From positions 124,001 to 188,000 of the forward strand of contig JAJNNY010000002.1 of the NCBI GenBank assembly GCA_022453515.1: a stretch of 64,000 bases of DNA. Reading direction: 5' to 3'. This DNA comes from Astrocystis sublimbata. Its lineage: Eukaryota > Ascomycota > Sordariomycetes > Xylariales > Xylariaceae. Made by a program: the position numbers and the translations under genes. The notes under the pieces were generated by a model that did no database searches, was not told the origin of the DNA, and was given only the letters and a program-made list of their open reading frames with translations. This document shows positions 21,292 through 32,209 of the stretch, in pieces; position 1 is the first letter of the stretch; each line of letters starts with the position of its first letter.

Positions 21292-23236
21292 ATGGACTCC
21301 GACAACAACGCAACTCCTCGATCCAGCTGTGAGCTGGTCCGTGATTCTCAACCAGATCTTACTCGCGCCCAAGCTTTCGGCTTATATGCGAGCCATGCTT
21401 TCTCGACCTGGAATGCGCGTGGTTATGAGTTCGCTGCTGTATGTACACGTACAAGCCTAGTGACATGGTCGCATTACAGCAAGGAGAGACTGACGCACGT
21501 TAGATTCTTTACACAGCTGCCGCTTATCCAGATACACTCGTAGCTGCCGCCCTCCGGTAAGATTCTAACTCAAAAACGCTGTTGCTGTTTCGTTGCGTCT
21601 CATTGTGCTGAGGGACCAGCTATGTGGCTCGAGTGAGTGCCAGGGCGCTGTTGTGCTCGAACATCCACAATCGTATTTGTCTAACCGATGAATCACAGTA
21701 TGATTATCATATACATTGCTATGATCGCTTTCTCGAGCGCCGTAGGCCGTTGGGTTGAACGGTCATCAAGCCGGTTGCGAACACTTATATCAACTATATG
21801 TTGGAACCGAGGATCTGTGATTATAGGTTCCTTCTTTTGGCTGTTGATACTAAGCCAAGAGAATCTGCTCGATAATGAAACATCTTCGACTACACCATCT
21901 CGGTTCGTTCTACCCCGAAACGATACTTTGAAGGGTATCTTATTTGCCATCGCTGTCACTTTCGGTATCATCGAGCGACTCAGCGCATCTGGTAATCTCA
22001 TTTCGATGGAACGTGATTGGGTCGTTACTGTTGCCGGGCCTGTAGGGCATTCTTATGATTTAACAAACTTGAACGCTGTGATGCGACGCATTGATCTTGT
22101 CTGCAAGCTCATATCGCCTATACTAATCTCAATCGTTATCTCTGCGACGGGGTCCGTACGTATAGGTGTCTTGTATACGGGCGTTACGAGCCTGATAAGC
22201 ATTCCGATCGAGTTGATTTCTGCCAAACGGGTATGGAATGGCAACGCAGTGCTTCAGGCCCCCAAGCTTGTCCCAACCCAGAACCTAACTGCTGCGGGAG
22301 GAGAGAACGAGGCCAGAGCTGCGTCTTGGACGAGTAGACTGCGTCAGTACTTCCAAGGTCTGGAAATGTATTTTACCAGCCCTGCTTGGATCCCTTCATT
22401 TGCTCTTGCGATGCTTCACTTCAACATGTTGACATGGAGGGCAACTTTTATAACGTACTTGATCAACATCGGCTATTCGCTCTTCACAATCACCGTCGCT
22501 CGTGGTATTGGCTCCATTTTCGAAATCAGCAGTACCGTCATTACCCCACACGGTATCGCATATCTTGGAAAGACCGATCAACGTACCGTATCAAGTGACG
22601 GAATGGAAGAAGACGGCCTGCTAGCCGATGAGCAGAATCACGAAGACTCGGTCAACAATACCCGGACAGCTGTTGGCCTCCAGCGACTTGGTCTATGGGG
22701 AATAACTGGCCAGCTTATTAATACAGTCAGTGACTCCCTTTGCTTTGCAGCGTATCTATTATCGCATTGAACTCACTCCGAAACAGATACCTGTGGTCTT
22801 AGCCCTTTGGGTCATATCTGCGCAGCGTGAGCAGGCGACCGGAGAAGATGCCCGCAGTCGATTTCCACGTTCACCCAGCGACGCAACATCCATTAGCGTG
22901 GGATGGAGCGTGATTCTCTTCTCATTCCTGGCCTTTTCGCGCCTCGGCGTCTGGATCTACGACCTTACCACACAACAGCTGACACAGACTTTGGTTCACA
23001 AAACGCAGCGCTCAAGCTTTGCCGGGGTGGAGAACTCGGTGATCAATATATTTGAGGTAATAGGTGCAGGAGCTGCCATTGCGTTCCCCCGCGTCGAACA
23101 GTACCGCTGGCTCGCTCTTGCGAGCTTGACGTCTGTTGTGATCGGTTGGTGTATGTATGCATGGTGGGTGCGGTCGCAACGTGGGCATTTGGTTCATTGG
23201 GAGAAGATTGGGTCAAGTGTCAGAGGGATGCATTGA
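21292..23236 (+). CDS. Ferroportin (SLC40-type) iron exporter
   Basis: Predicted to move Fe(II) out of the cytosol, across the plasma or an internal membrane. Exons 21292-21438, 21504-21556, 21699-22725 and 22787-23236 join in frame to 558 residues with about 10-12 membrane spans. Family landmarks: LYASHAFSTWNARGYEFAA in the first span (animal ferroportin has LGHSLSTWGDRMWHF), MERDWVV, NAVMRRIDLVCKLISP, GLQRLGLWG, and late GVWIYDLTTQQLTQ plus FAGVENSVINIFE. The histidine of the first span is kept, while the position equal to metal-site Asp39 of human ferroportin is Ala. An alternative acceptor at 22750 would add 12 residues without changing frame. It is co-oriented with the multicopper oxidase just upstream. 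An acidic insert (about residues 375-400) lies in a loop. Confidence 0.9.
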
Positions 23237-24851
23237 CTGGTGTTGAGAAAACAGTCGAATGTTGCGTTCATTATAACCTATTACTATACACAAGTTTGAC
23301 AATGAAATGTGTACTCTGTATTGATATAAGATCCAATCTTTCTAATCTTGACTACCTAAGTACCTAGTATATGTGCGTTAGGATACATGATCAACAATTG
23401 TTTAAGCTACGAACAATACCTATATATTTTAATATTTGCCATATATGATTCACTTATGAGCACAGCGGGCTTTGATAGGAAACGAGTAAGCCCACGGAGT
23501 TATCTGTCCTATGGGTGTACTGACACTGTGGTGATGTGTAGGTGACAGGTGCCAAGTGGCACACAGCGACTCAATGATGCTTCTTTAAATACCTCTACTC
23601 TCTTATCTTTTCCGTTGCTGCCCTGTTTCTGGCACTGGCCCATTCTGTCACTGTTCACACTATATGTGAGCATTGGGCTGTTCTGCCCAGCGAAGGAGTG
23701 ACGTTGGTCATATAGTCCTGACTCCCATTTTAGACGACAGGGTTTATCAACTTTGACTGGCACCTTTCTAAGCGATTACTAAACTAAGCCTTACTATTCA
23801 CTACGCTGAACAGTTCCTGTAAGATGGCGCAACTAAAAGTGGCTCTTGGTGAGGCAGATCATGAACTCTCTGTGATGACTTGGGCTATTTAGCATTAAAT
23901 TCCCGCTATTGACTGTGTATAGAACACCCATAGAGGGTGGCAAGGAATATACCAACGATGAGATATTTATGCCAATCACTGTGGCAGTGAATGAGAGGTC
24001 GTCATAGAAGGACCAATATCAAGGGTATCATATTATGGAGTAGCAACTCTCAATAGCTAATATCTGATATCTGCTATGGAGTCAATCGATGAAAAGAGCA
24101 AATTGCCAATGGACCCTGGCTAGCTCATGAGTTCATAAAGTATGCATTGTAAGCAGGTACCTCAAGTTTACCCAGAGTATATGTAGCAAGTGAATACCCC
24201 AAGGATATTCTGTTGCTTGGAGCAACCACGCTCCTTCTTGGATATATATAAAAGAAGCAGCTTCCTTATCCTCAGATTTCTCCACCTCATCTCCTTTCCC
24301 ACCGCCACGGCTGTCTGCTCTAATCTCTTACTGCAAACCACCACGTCACTGATATTTATACGGCTCTTCTGGAAGTAAAGGCTACTTTGAGGAGACGGCA
24401 TACCGTCACTTTCACTACTCTCTTCCTATGACTATCGTAGGGAGCCTCTGTCCGTGAGTCACAACAACCTTATCACGTTCACAAGACAAACACTCATTTG
24501 GAGAAAACACGCGAAAGGTCCTAGGTCACAACCGGCATTTTCGGTTTCCACGTACATTCTCTCTACATCTGCATCTCTTCCTCGTGGTGAGTCACCTCTT
24601 GCCTTGTATGTGCGCCGATCCCCTCTCATTACCTTCTGTGCCTCAGTCATTTTGTTATTTGCAGCATTTATTCACATTCATACTTCAATTCCACTCTCGA
24701 GGCCTAACCTTCCCAACTTCACATCTAGTGGTACAAATTGAGATCAATCTCAACACTTACTCATAACTTCTCTAGGACGCCAAGTGCACAAGCTTCAGAC
24801 CAATACCAACCTCAAGAGCTCACTCGGGTATTGGCAAGAAAATCAGTCACA
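23237..24851. other. Intergenic, promoter side of the 24852 gene
   Basis: About 1.6 kb without a convincing gene. The last 600 bp hold a TATA box near 24244 and a probable leader with an intron. Earlier open frames are short and AT-rich. Confidence 0.45.
24244..24252 (+). promoter_or_regulatory. TATA box (TATATATAAA context)
   Basis: A clear TATATATAAAAG element is followed by a pyrimidine-rich tract (CTCATCTCCTTTCCC) typical of fungal transcription starts. The leader to the ATG at 24852 would be about 570 bases and contains a plausible intron from GTGAGT at 24592 to CTCTAG at 24776. Confidence 0.45.
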
Positions 24852-25400
24852 ATGATTCGCACACTTCCAATCCGTACACGTACAGCCGCCTCGGGCGGCC
24901 TCAAAGACCACTCACTCGACTTGGTACCCCCCACGAAGACGTCTTGTAGCCCAGAGGAACCATCAGTTGCAGCCCTTAAAAGCTATAGTACTTTTCCATC
25001 TGCGACCGATGCCATGAAGGACCATCCGATCGACCTCGTAGCTCTCAGCGACAAGAAACACATGATCAGCACGTCTGCACCAATGATCCAATCCCGGCCC
25101 ATGCTACCACCAGAGTCCCAAACACGAATCAAGGCACCAAAAACCGCATGTCACTCTTTGCGACGCTATCGAAAGCTGACCAAGGCTGCCGGCAATCACA
25201 ACAACCGCTACGACCTGGCGGCTGGCTTTCCCGATATCTGGTCAGCATACAGCAACCGGGACAGCTCAATTACAAAGAGCAAAAAGACCAAACAGAGAAG
25301 CAAGAAACAAGGCGTGAACCGTCAAGCGATGTGCGAGCTTCTTCAAGTATGCACATGCTCCTATAACCTTGAAGCACATACATTCACTGTAAGTTCATAA
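24852..25400 (+). CDS. Small basic protein with two KDHxxDLV motifs, unknown
   Basis: An open frame of 182 residues starting at the ATG of MIRTLPIRTRTA; the frame is open from 24738, but the upstream part falls in a probable leader-intron zone. Two copies of a short motif, GGLKDHSLDLVPP and DAMKDHPIDLVAL, are spaced about 38 residues apart. The C-terminal half is rich in K and R (SKKTKQRSKKQ) with a Cys-containing tail. No signal peptide, membrane span or known domain is visible. A GTATGC near the 3' end could be a splice donor, so the C terminus may differ. An upstream TATA box and leader support transcription. The function is unknown. Confidence 0.45.
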   Translation: MIRTLPIRTRTAASGGLKDHSLDLVPPTKTSCSPEEPSVAALKSYSTFPSATDAMKDHPIDLVALSDKKHMISTSAPMIQSRPMLPPESQTRIKAPKTACHSLRRYRKLTKAAGNHNNRYDLAAGFPDIWSAYSNRDSSITKSKKTKQRSKKQGVNRQAMCELLQVCTCSYNLEAHTFTVSS

Positions 25401-25835
25401 CGTGCCTGCCCAATGGCTGCATTTCAAGTCGTGATTGCGTCACTATCGCCCAGTGCGATGGATTCTATGTTTGATCTTTTCTCTTACCGATTTGTTCTTA
25501 GCTTTAAAGGCTAATAAAACTGTCCTAGGTCGCTTGAAGTATGAAGCATACGACTACGGTACTTGCCACTTACTAGACCCAAGCAACCAGTGCTTACACC
25601 TTCTTGAGCAACCATAACTGGCGTGTGAATGCTACTAGACGGAACAGAACACTGAGGGAATCAAGGAAGCAAAAGATCCTGAAATTAGTAGAAATGAGGA
25701 CACCCAAGAAGAAAAGAGCATCTTGACAGCAATGGATTATGGAATAAGAAAATGTTGGTGTTTGGTATACCAATGCTCGATTAATTACTTGTACATACCT
25801 AAGCTCATATGAACTTGCCAACTTTGGCTGATTAA
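25401..25835. other. Intergenic between convergent genes
   Basis: A 435-bp AT-rich gap between the 24852 gene and the membrane-protein gene on the opposite strand. No coding or structural feature is recognised; it should carry both 3' ends. Confidence 0.4.
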
Positions 25836-28398
25836 TTATACATACTCCTTGCTCGTCTTCAGCCGATGTGCACCTGGTATAACCGTGCCCCCTCTGATTC
25901 CAACCACCAGTTCCACGCGATCCGGTTCCGAGGCCGCCTCGCGGAGCCGCAGTCTCGTCATCCACGTCCTCGACCTGCTGATCCCCGCGCCCGAGTTCCT
26001 CAGCTCGTCCGCCGGCGGCGAGGTGACAGCCAGCGCCACCAGTTCGCCGATGCTGCCCCACGCACTGCTCACCCAGCCGTTCTTCTTCTGCCAGAAGAAG
26101 AAGACGGCCGAGTAGCTGAAGTGGACGAGCACGAGCAGCACGTGTATCAGCAGGATGATGACGGAGAACCACGTCGTGCCCGATTTCATGCTGTAGGCGT
26201 ACCCGTGGCGCTGTGCCTCAAAGACGACGTGTGTCTGGGAATCGAAATCGGTAACGGACCGGATACTCTGTTCTGGTGTTTCCTGCCCCGGGAGATACTC
26301 CACGGTGCGCACCTTGCCGTTCTCGGGTTCGGAGATCCATGTCGTCAGGGAGACATTGCCGAAGGTGGAGCGCGAGAGCCAGTCGGCCACCACGGCGCTG
26401 AGAGTCACGGCGATGTTGGCGGCCTCGAAGCTGTAGTTTTCCGATGGCTGATCGAGTTTGCCGAAGTTGAAAAGTTTCATCTCCTTCTTGGTGCCATCGT
26501 TGCCGTCGACGCCACCGTCGCTGTTGTTGACTTTTATGGTGGCCATAAACTGCAGGAGCAGATGTTCGACGATGGTTGAGTCACGGTATTTTTCGTTCGA
26601 TGGAGGCGCCTCCGAGTTGAGAGCATCTGCCCAATCGGCGGATAAGGAGATGGGGTCGCTTATGTTCCACCCGGAAAGGGCATTGTTTGACTTGTCGTTG
26701 GTACCATTCGTGGAGAGATCCGCGGGGGCTAGCCAATCTGTGAAGCGTGTGCCGACAATGTCTTCTGTCTTGGGGTCAAATCTTACATCCGTCGAGACCC
26801 AGCGCGCATTAATAACACACGCTGAGATAATAGCGCCTTGCAGAGCCTTAGAGTCATTGTAAAAAATGTGCGGCACAGTTACAGCCACAGTCAGAGATGC
26901 ATTCAAGGATTCGCCTTGCGGCCCCCTGAGTTTCGAGGTATCTATCCATTTGACACTTGTTTGCCCGAAGTCATCTGAAGGCTGTGTGAAATTCAGGAGT
27001 TCATTCGGTACTATCCATCCGTTTCCTGAGTGAACGTCAGCAGTGGAAGTGGAGGACTGATTAATGATATTGCTAGTGTCGAAAGTGATAGAGTCTTTTC
27101 CATCGAACAAGCTCTGGTTCGCCACTGCGTAATCGATCGGGTTGCATTGAACTTGGACAAGTGGGATGTACACCGGAGTGTCGCGAGATGTGACAAGCCT
27201 CGGTTGAATCGGATGATCTCTGGCCACGAAAGCGCTATCGTCGCCGACCCAATGCCAGAAAGAATCGGTCAGCGCCAGAACACTCGATGAAAGCGTTGCT
27301 GTCAGGGCCGCAGAACTTGACATGTTATTACAAGTGACTAACCGCGTCACAAGCTCTCTTCTTGACCGGCGGGAGAAGGTGTTGATCATTGTTGGACTAT
27401 TGTGCCGACCGCTTGTGATAGTATAATCCCAGCCCTCATCGAACCTCGTCCACTGCCAGTTGCTGAGCTGGTTGTACCCTTCACCAGGACATCCCTGGCT
27501 CTCCCAGTTGTCTCCATCAAGGCAGGTATGATATACGTTAGAGGAGTCAAGCTTCATCGGACGGAGCTCCGAGGGAGTGCACTGAATGTAAGAAACCAGG
27601 GGGAGACTGTGGTTAAACAGCCTCGACATTCTCCACCAGCCAAGACTTGGAATCAAAGCACCAGCGGATGCTGGTCCAACCAGGAAACTATAGACGATAG
27701 CCGAACCGAGAGCCACGGCCACGAAGAGTGATTTATAATGACGATGATAGAAGCTATGCCTCAATGGCTTGACGTAGCTTTTGCTTATGAGGTACTCAGC
27801 TGACCCGATCTGGAAAGCTCCCACCACGAGGCCTAGGGGAACACCATCTGGTCCAATCAACATGCGACGAAAGATGCTGTTTTCCCAGGGTTAGTAACAG
27901 TTTCACTAAGTGCGGCAGCAGGTAGATAGAATAGTTTCCTAGGGAAATCTGGCAAAGGAGTCGTTGAAAAAAGTCGTTGAAAAACTCACTGCAAGACCTA
28001 ACCCCCAGGTGTTAGCAATTGAACGAGATTTCATTGATCAATCAACGAACCATGGCCGACAGTGACCCCACGATCAGAATTTCGTGGACCTTCGCCGGGA
28101 ATTGAAGGACGTCCGGCCACCTGGGATCGAACAGGGGCTCATCAGCCCAATAGACCTGGCGAAAACTCAGTTGCACGATGCCGATTGTGATGAGTACAGG
28201 CAAAATGTGGACAAGGGCGTGTGGTGCGCTGATTCGTCTGCCAAGCGCGACTTTCGGCTGTTCTCTCGTATCAATGGCGCCTTGGGCTTGCTCGGGGTCG
28301 AGTAAGGTTCTCTTGTCGTTGTCAATATCGTCGGGCGGACGGTGGTACGTGATCCTCCACGATTCACATTGCTTGTTGAGGGTGAACGCAGGCTGCAT
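25836..28398 (-). CDS. Multi-span fungal membrane protein with large glycosylated ectodomain, unknown
   Basis: The main exon (about 25836-27882) encodes 675 or more residues, and an upstream exon (about 28050-28398) starts at MQPAFTLNKQ. The upstream exon holds two predicted spans (HALVHILPVLITIGIVQLSF and EILIVGSLSAM). The main exon begins FRRMLIGPDGVPLGLVVGAF, then a span (SLFVAVALGSAIVYSFLVG), a region of about 450 residues with many N-x-S/T sites and conserved cysteines, and a final span (WFSVIILLIHVLLVLVHFSY) before a short cytosolic tail. This architecture is shared by a large uncharacterised family of ascomycete membrane proteins. The splice between the two exons is not resolved: the GTTCGT donor after SAM does not match the phase of the CAG acceptor at 27883. 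A GTCGGC donor would keep frame but shortens the conserved span. Confidence 0.7.
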
Positions 28399-29740
28399 CC
28401 TGTCGGTATGTTGATCATTAATGGAATACCAATATTCCCCTGTTCTTGATCTTTTCTTTTTGGCGCTCAGGCTCTTGAAAACGCCATGGCTCCTTGTTGA
28501 TGGAGAGGGTTGAGATATAAGAATAAGAGTGTCGTGCTCGAAGTGCACCATGGCCAACGAATTAAGGCCAGTATATAGAGGCGCGTCATGATGATCACAA
28601 GGGAGAAGTCAAGATCCCATGTTGCTACTGGTCTCGCTTTCGCCGTTACCATTGGGGTCGATTTCAGGGGGATGAGATATGTGTCGCTCATATAAAATGT
28701 CATGTTCGGTGTGTCAGAATGGAAGGTAGAAGCTTTCATTATAGCCTCTGACCTCGGGACCGATATGACGTTTCAACATTTTCGAGGAAGCGGCCTGCAT
28801 TTGCCAGTTAAAAGTCTTGACTCGTCATGCTCTGCGCCTATTATTAAATATTCGACGACTGCAGTTTGAGCAGGGCTATGAATCCTTCCACCGCCCGAGT
28901 GGTTGCTGAAAAGCCCCTAGCATGCTAGGTAGGCGGTGCGCTCCGAAACATATGCTCGTTACGAGTTCAATGTCAGTCAGGATCCAATAAACACATGTAC
29001 GGAAATTTTAACAGAGCTTGCTTTTCATGTTCGACGGGCCGCACATTGAGCGAGCCTTTTTTTCTAGTTCTTATAGTTGTTGTTTTGTTTTTCGCCCGGG
29101 GCTACTTAGGTATGTCAGCACTTGCAATTGCGTGCGTGACTTACAGTATGTTGTCGCTACTATGGCATATGGGTCTATGTTAGGTACTTGCATCCTCGGT
29201 GCACGGAGTGAGTATCTGGAGTCGTAACCTGTGCATACGATCGAATAGAATTTTACGATGTTCAAGCGCAAAAGAGAGGAGATGGGCGATGCCGATAATT
29301 GCCATTTTTGCTTGAATGATACGAAAGGGGCATCAAGTACAGTTTCACCTTCAGCCGCACGAGGTTGAGGCCTATGTGGCGTACTAAAGGCTGGGTGGCT
29401 CCAGATACTTGAAACTTCATGACATTCTCCTATTACCCTTTACGAGCTCTATATTGCGAACACGAATTTGAACTGAGGCATGGACTTGTGTTATCTATTC
29501 GGGGAATTGGGGCTATAACATAAAGCTACTAATTAAACTATGAATGACCAGCCGAAGAGGGCAGAGACGAGGACGATCATCACAGTATCAAGCGTGATAC
29601 AGGTTTGATGCACTATCATCTTGGGTTGAGCTCGACACAGTAGCAGATGGTACACCCGCTGGCTGCATCAGTGCCGACACTAGGACCCGAGTCCACGGTG
29701 AGAATTAAAATCGACCCATAACCAGGGAGTTTAGGAGGGT
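28399..29740. other. Intergenic, no gene recognised
   Basis: About 1.3 kb upstream of the membrane-protein gene and downstream of the GH17 gene. A 62-codon hydrophobic frame (28995-29183, +) exists but has no support. The 14-mer AATCCTTCCACCGC at 28881-28894 also occurs in the inverted-repeat element at 38452-38541. Confidence 0.4.
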
Positions 29741-31037
29741 TCAGATAGGCATGATGGTGGGCATCCTGCTAGGTGTGTCTGCTTGGGGGAGACCTTCGAT
29801 GTAAGCGTCGGACTCTTCGGCATCACAGCTGACGTTAAACAGAGGTTCGTTAGAGAGCAGGCTGCCAACAATCCCGAAGCTGGGCTCTGACGGGTCGTCG
29901 TATGGCAGCCGATCTACATCCTCGAGAGTATACCACCTACAATAACGTTAGGCGCTGGGCCAATACTGCAAGGAATGATTGCAGTTGCTTACCAGACGTT
30001 CACCTTGCCAAACAGAGGGCATCCGACCTCCTTCCAGTATCTCTCCGCGTTCTGGAGACTCGCGATAGAGTCCCCGCTCCTCTCTCCGCTCACGGGGTGG
30101 CCCGTCTCTGTGATCCAGACTTCTTTTCCGTTCGCCGCCATCCGCGTCTTTGCCAGTGCCTCTTGGAACAGCAGCCTGCTCGACCAGATGCCATTAGACT
30201 GTGTCTTCTCGAGATACGGATAAAAGTTCAAGCCGATCCAGTCGAGCTCGTCGACAACAACCTGGTTAGACACATTGTCCCACGCCTGCCATCTATCAAC
30301 GTGACCAAGGGGGACATCTTGCAAAACAGTTCCAGACAAGGCTGCTTTGACCCGCTTGATGTACCAGACAAGTTCATCTGGACCCGCGCCCCGGGAGCCA
30401 TCAAGACTGCCCTGGGTTGAGTTGTGGTACAAGTCCTATTTATCACCCTGGAGTCAGCCATTTCCATATCTCGTAAGAATTGACACCTTTTTCAGGAGCT
30501 CGCAGTTGTCTCAGGATCAGAATATATGGTAATTCTGCCCCCGAGACTTGCCAAAATGGGGTTTCAAAGACTCCAGCGAACTGACCTCGTGACCGATCGA
30601 GATGCCATCTACGAGTCGGGCAAAGTCATGTCCGTATTTGTCCATGGCGGCCTTCAGGGCAGTAAGCTCGCTGGTGATGCCATAGTCGTAGGCAGATGCC
30701 CATATCCCCAGTAGGAGTGATGTGTTCGTCTTTATGGCGGCTGGGATGGCGGATATAGGTTCACCGAGTGTGAGAGGTTCCTACGTGCTTGTCAGAATCA
30801 TTGGATCACTACCAGATGTTTAGGGTGACAATTTAGGAAAATTTAACGTACAGTCGTTGTAAAAAGGCGGGCGCTAGTCCATCCCTCGGTACCCTTCAGA
30901 TTGGCGGCGTTAGTAAACAACGTCTCGAAATCAGGCTGCTTCAGGCCACCGAAGTTGAAAAACTCGTCATAGGTGAAGCCGAGTTTGGCTGCCGACGCCA
31001 CGGAGGCGAGAGTAAAGAGTAGTATTACTTGGTACAT
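29741..31037 (-). CDS. Secreted glucan endo-1,3-beta-glucosidase, GH17
   Basis: Cleaves or remodels beta-1,3-glucan in the cell wall. Exons 30852-31037, 30586-30780, 29993-30435 and 29741-29936 give 339 residues in frame. It has a signal peptide (MYQVILLFTLASVASA) and then AKLGFTYDEFFNFGG. The GH17 acid/base glutamate is in DGISIGHE, the last codon of exon 2, followed after splicing by DLYHNS. The nucleophile glutamate is in EVWITETGHP. LNFYPYLE and a closing WWYTLEDVDRLPYDD are also typical. There is no obvious C-terminal hydrophobic GPI signal, so the enzyme is probably soluble or loosely wall-bound, as in the Bgl2/EglC group. The start at 31037 is fixed by the signal peptide. Confidence 0.93.
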
Positions 31038-32209
31038 GATGCTGATGGGTAGTAACAAGCGCAACGAGGTGTAATTGTGCAAAGCCTGTGCGTCTGGAGT
31101 CCAGCTTGAATAGCTAAGATGAAAGATAGTGAGGGAGAAGCAGCCGAGATCCCCATGGATTTTAGAATAAGCTTGTCGGCATTGACTAGGCGAACGGGTA
31201 ATTGCGCACTCAGGTGTCGCTTCGCTACCGATCACTTCCGGATCACTTCACCTGACCACCCTCAGAAGCTGCAAAGGAGCAGACGTCAGGCCATCATGGA
31301 TGGATTATTGCACTGGGCCACGTACTACGTACCTAGCTAGGTACATGCAGGTAGACACGGATTACTCTAAGTAGGGACATATTTGGCAGGTGTAAGGTAA
31401 TAAGGGAAGGAGGCATAGCATCACGCCAACATGCACTCACTCAATAGGGGGCATAGTTGGGAGAAGGGCCATTGTGAACCGGATGAATACGATTGAGATG
31501 ATAAGGTTTCCGGTTTCGACTAGGCAAATAACTACCTATCTAAGTTGATTATATTCTGAAAGTGAGAATGAAGTGAAGTCTTAGACGATACACCGTAAAT
31601 ACACGACAGGCGACAATGACACGTAACAAACCCCGTTTGCGTTTAGGGCTGCACCTTCCGGATTCCCCAGACTGGTTGCTGCTGCCGGCTCATCGACCGT
31701 TCCCCATTCTAGAGTATGGCCAACTCATGAATCAGCCCTTTCTTATTATTCAAGGTTGAATGACAAGCTGAAACTATAGTAGGTAGTCTCCAACATAGAT
31801 ACATCCACGGTGCCCTCTTGCACCCTAATACATGATATAATCGATCGTGGTGTTGCCAGCAAAGACATATCTACTTCACATACCTTACTCGGTGATATTC
31901 TCCAGTCCTTGCGGAATCGTATGATCCGTGCGCAGATCGCACACATGCATGAATAATAAATCATTGCCATAAGAGACTCCTGTTCTCTTGGCCTCGGAGA
32001 CAGTAGACGCCCGATCGTCTTCGTCGCCAATTTTGGTATGCTTCGTCTCATCCAATGTAAACTTGATATCCCCAACGCCAAACTTCAAGGCCTCAGAATA
32101 TAATCAGATATGTATCCGAGCTTAACGTGGTCCACGCCTCTATCCTATGCGGGATCAAGAACAGTGAGTATTTCGTAAATTCCAATCGAACCCAGTTTTC
32201 CCCTTGCCC
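31038..32209. other. Intergenic, GH17 promoter side
   Basis: About 1.2 kb upstream of GH17 and downstream of the next gene (same strand). There is an AGCTAGGT palindromic tract near 31325-31350. Short minus-strand frames near 31746-32088 show no motif and appear to be 3' flanking sequence. Confidence 0.4.

Noticed and set aside
21620..21632. A 13-bp micro-exon in the ferroportin gene between two splice signals
   Set aside because: Including it breaks the frame. Skipping it joins 21556 to 21699 in phase and gives a gap-free alignment in the second membrane span.
25866..26579. 237-codon plus frame opposite the multi-span membrane protein
   Set aside because: Antisense to a convincing coding exon; the product is R/H/G-rich and has no recognisable domain.
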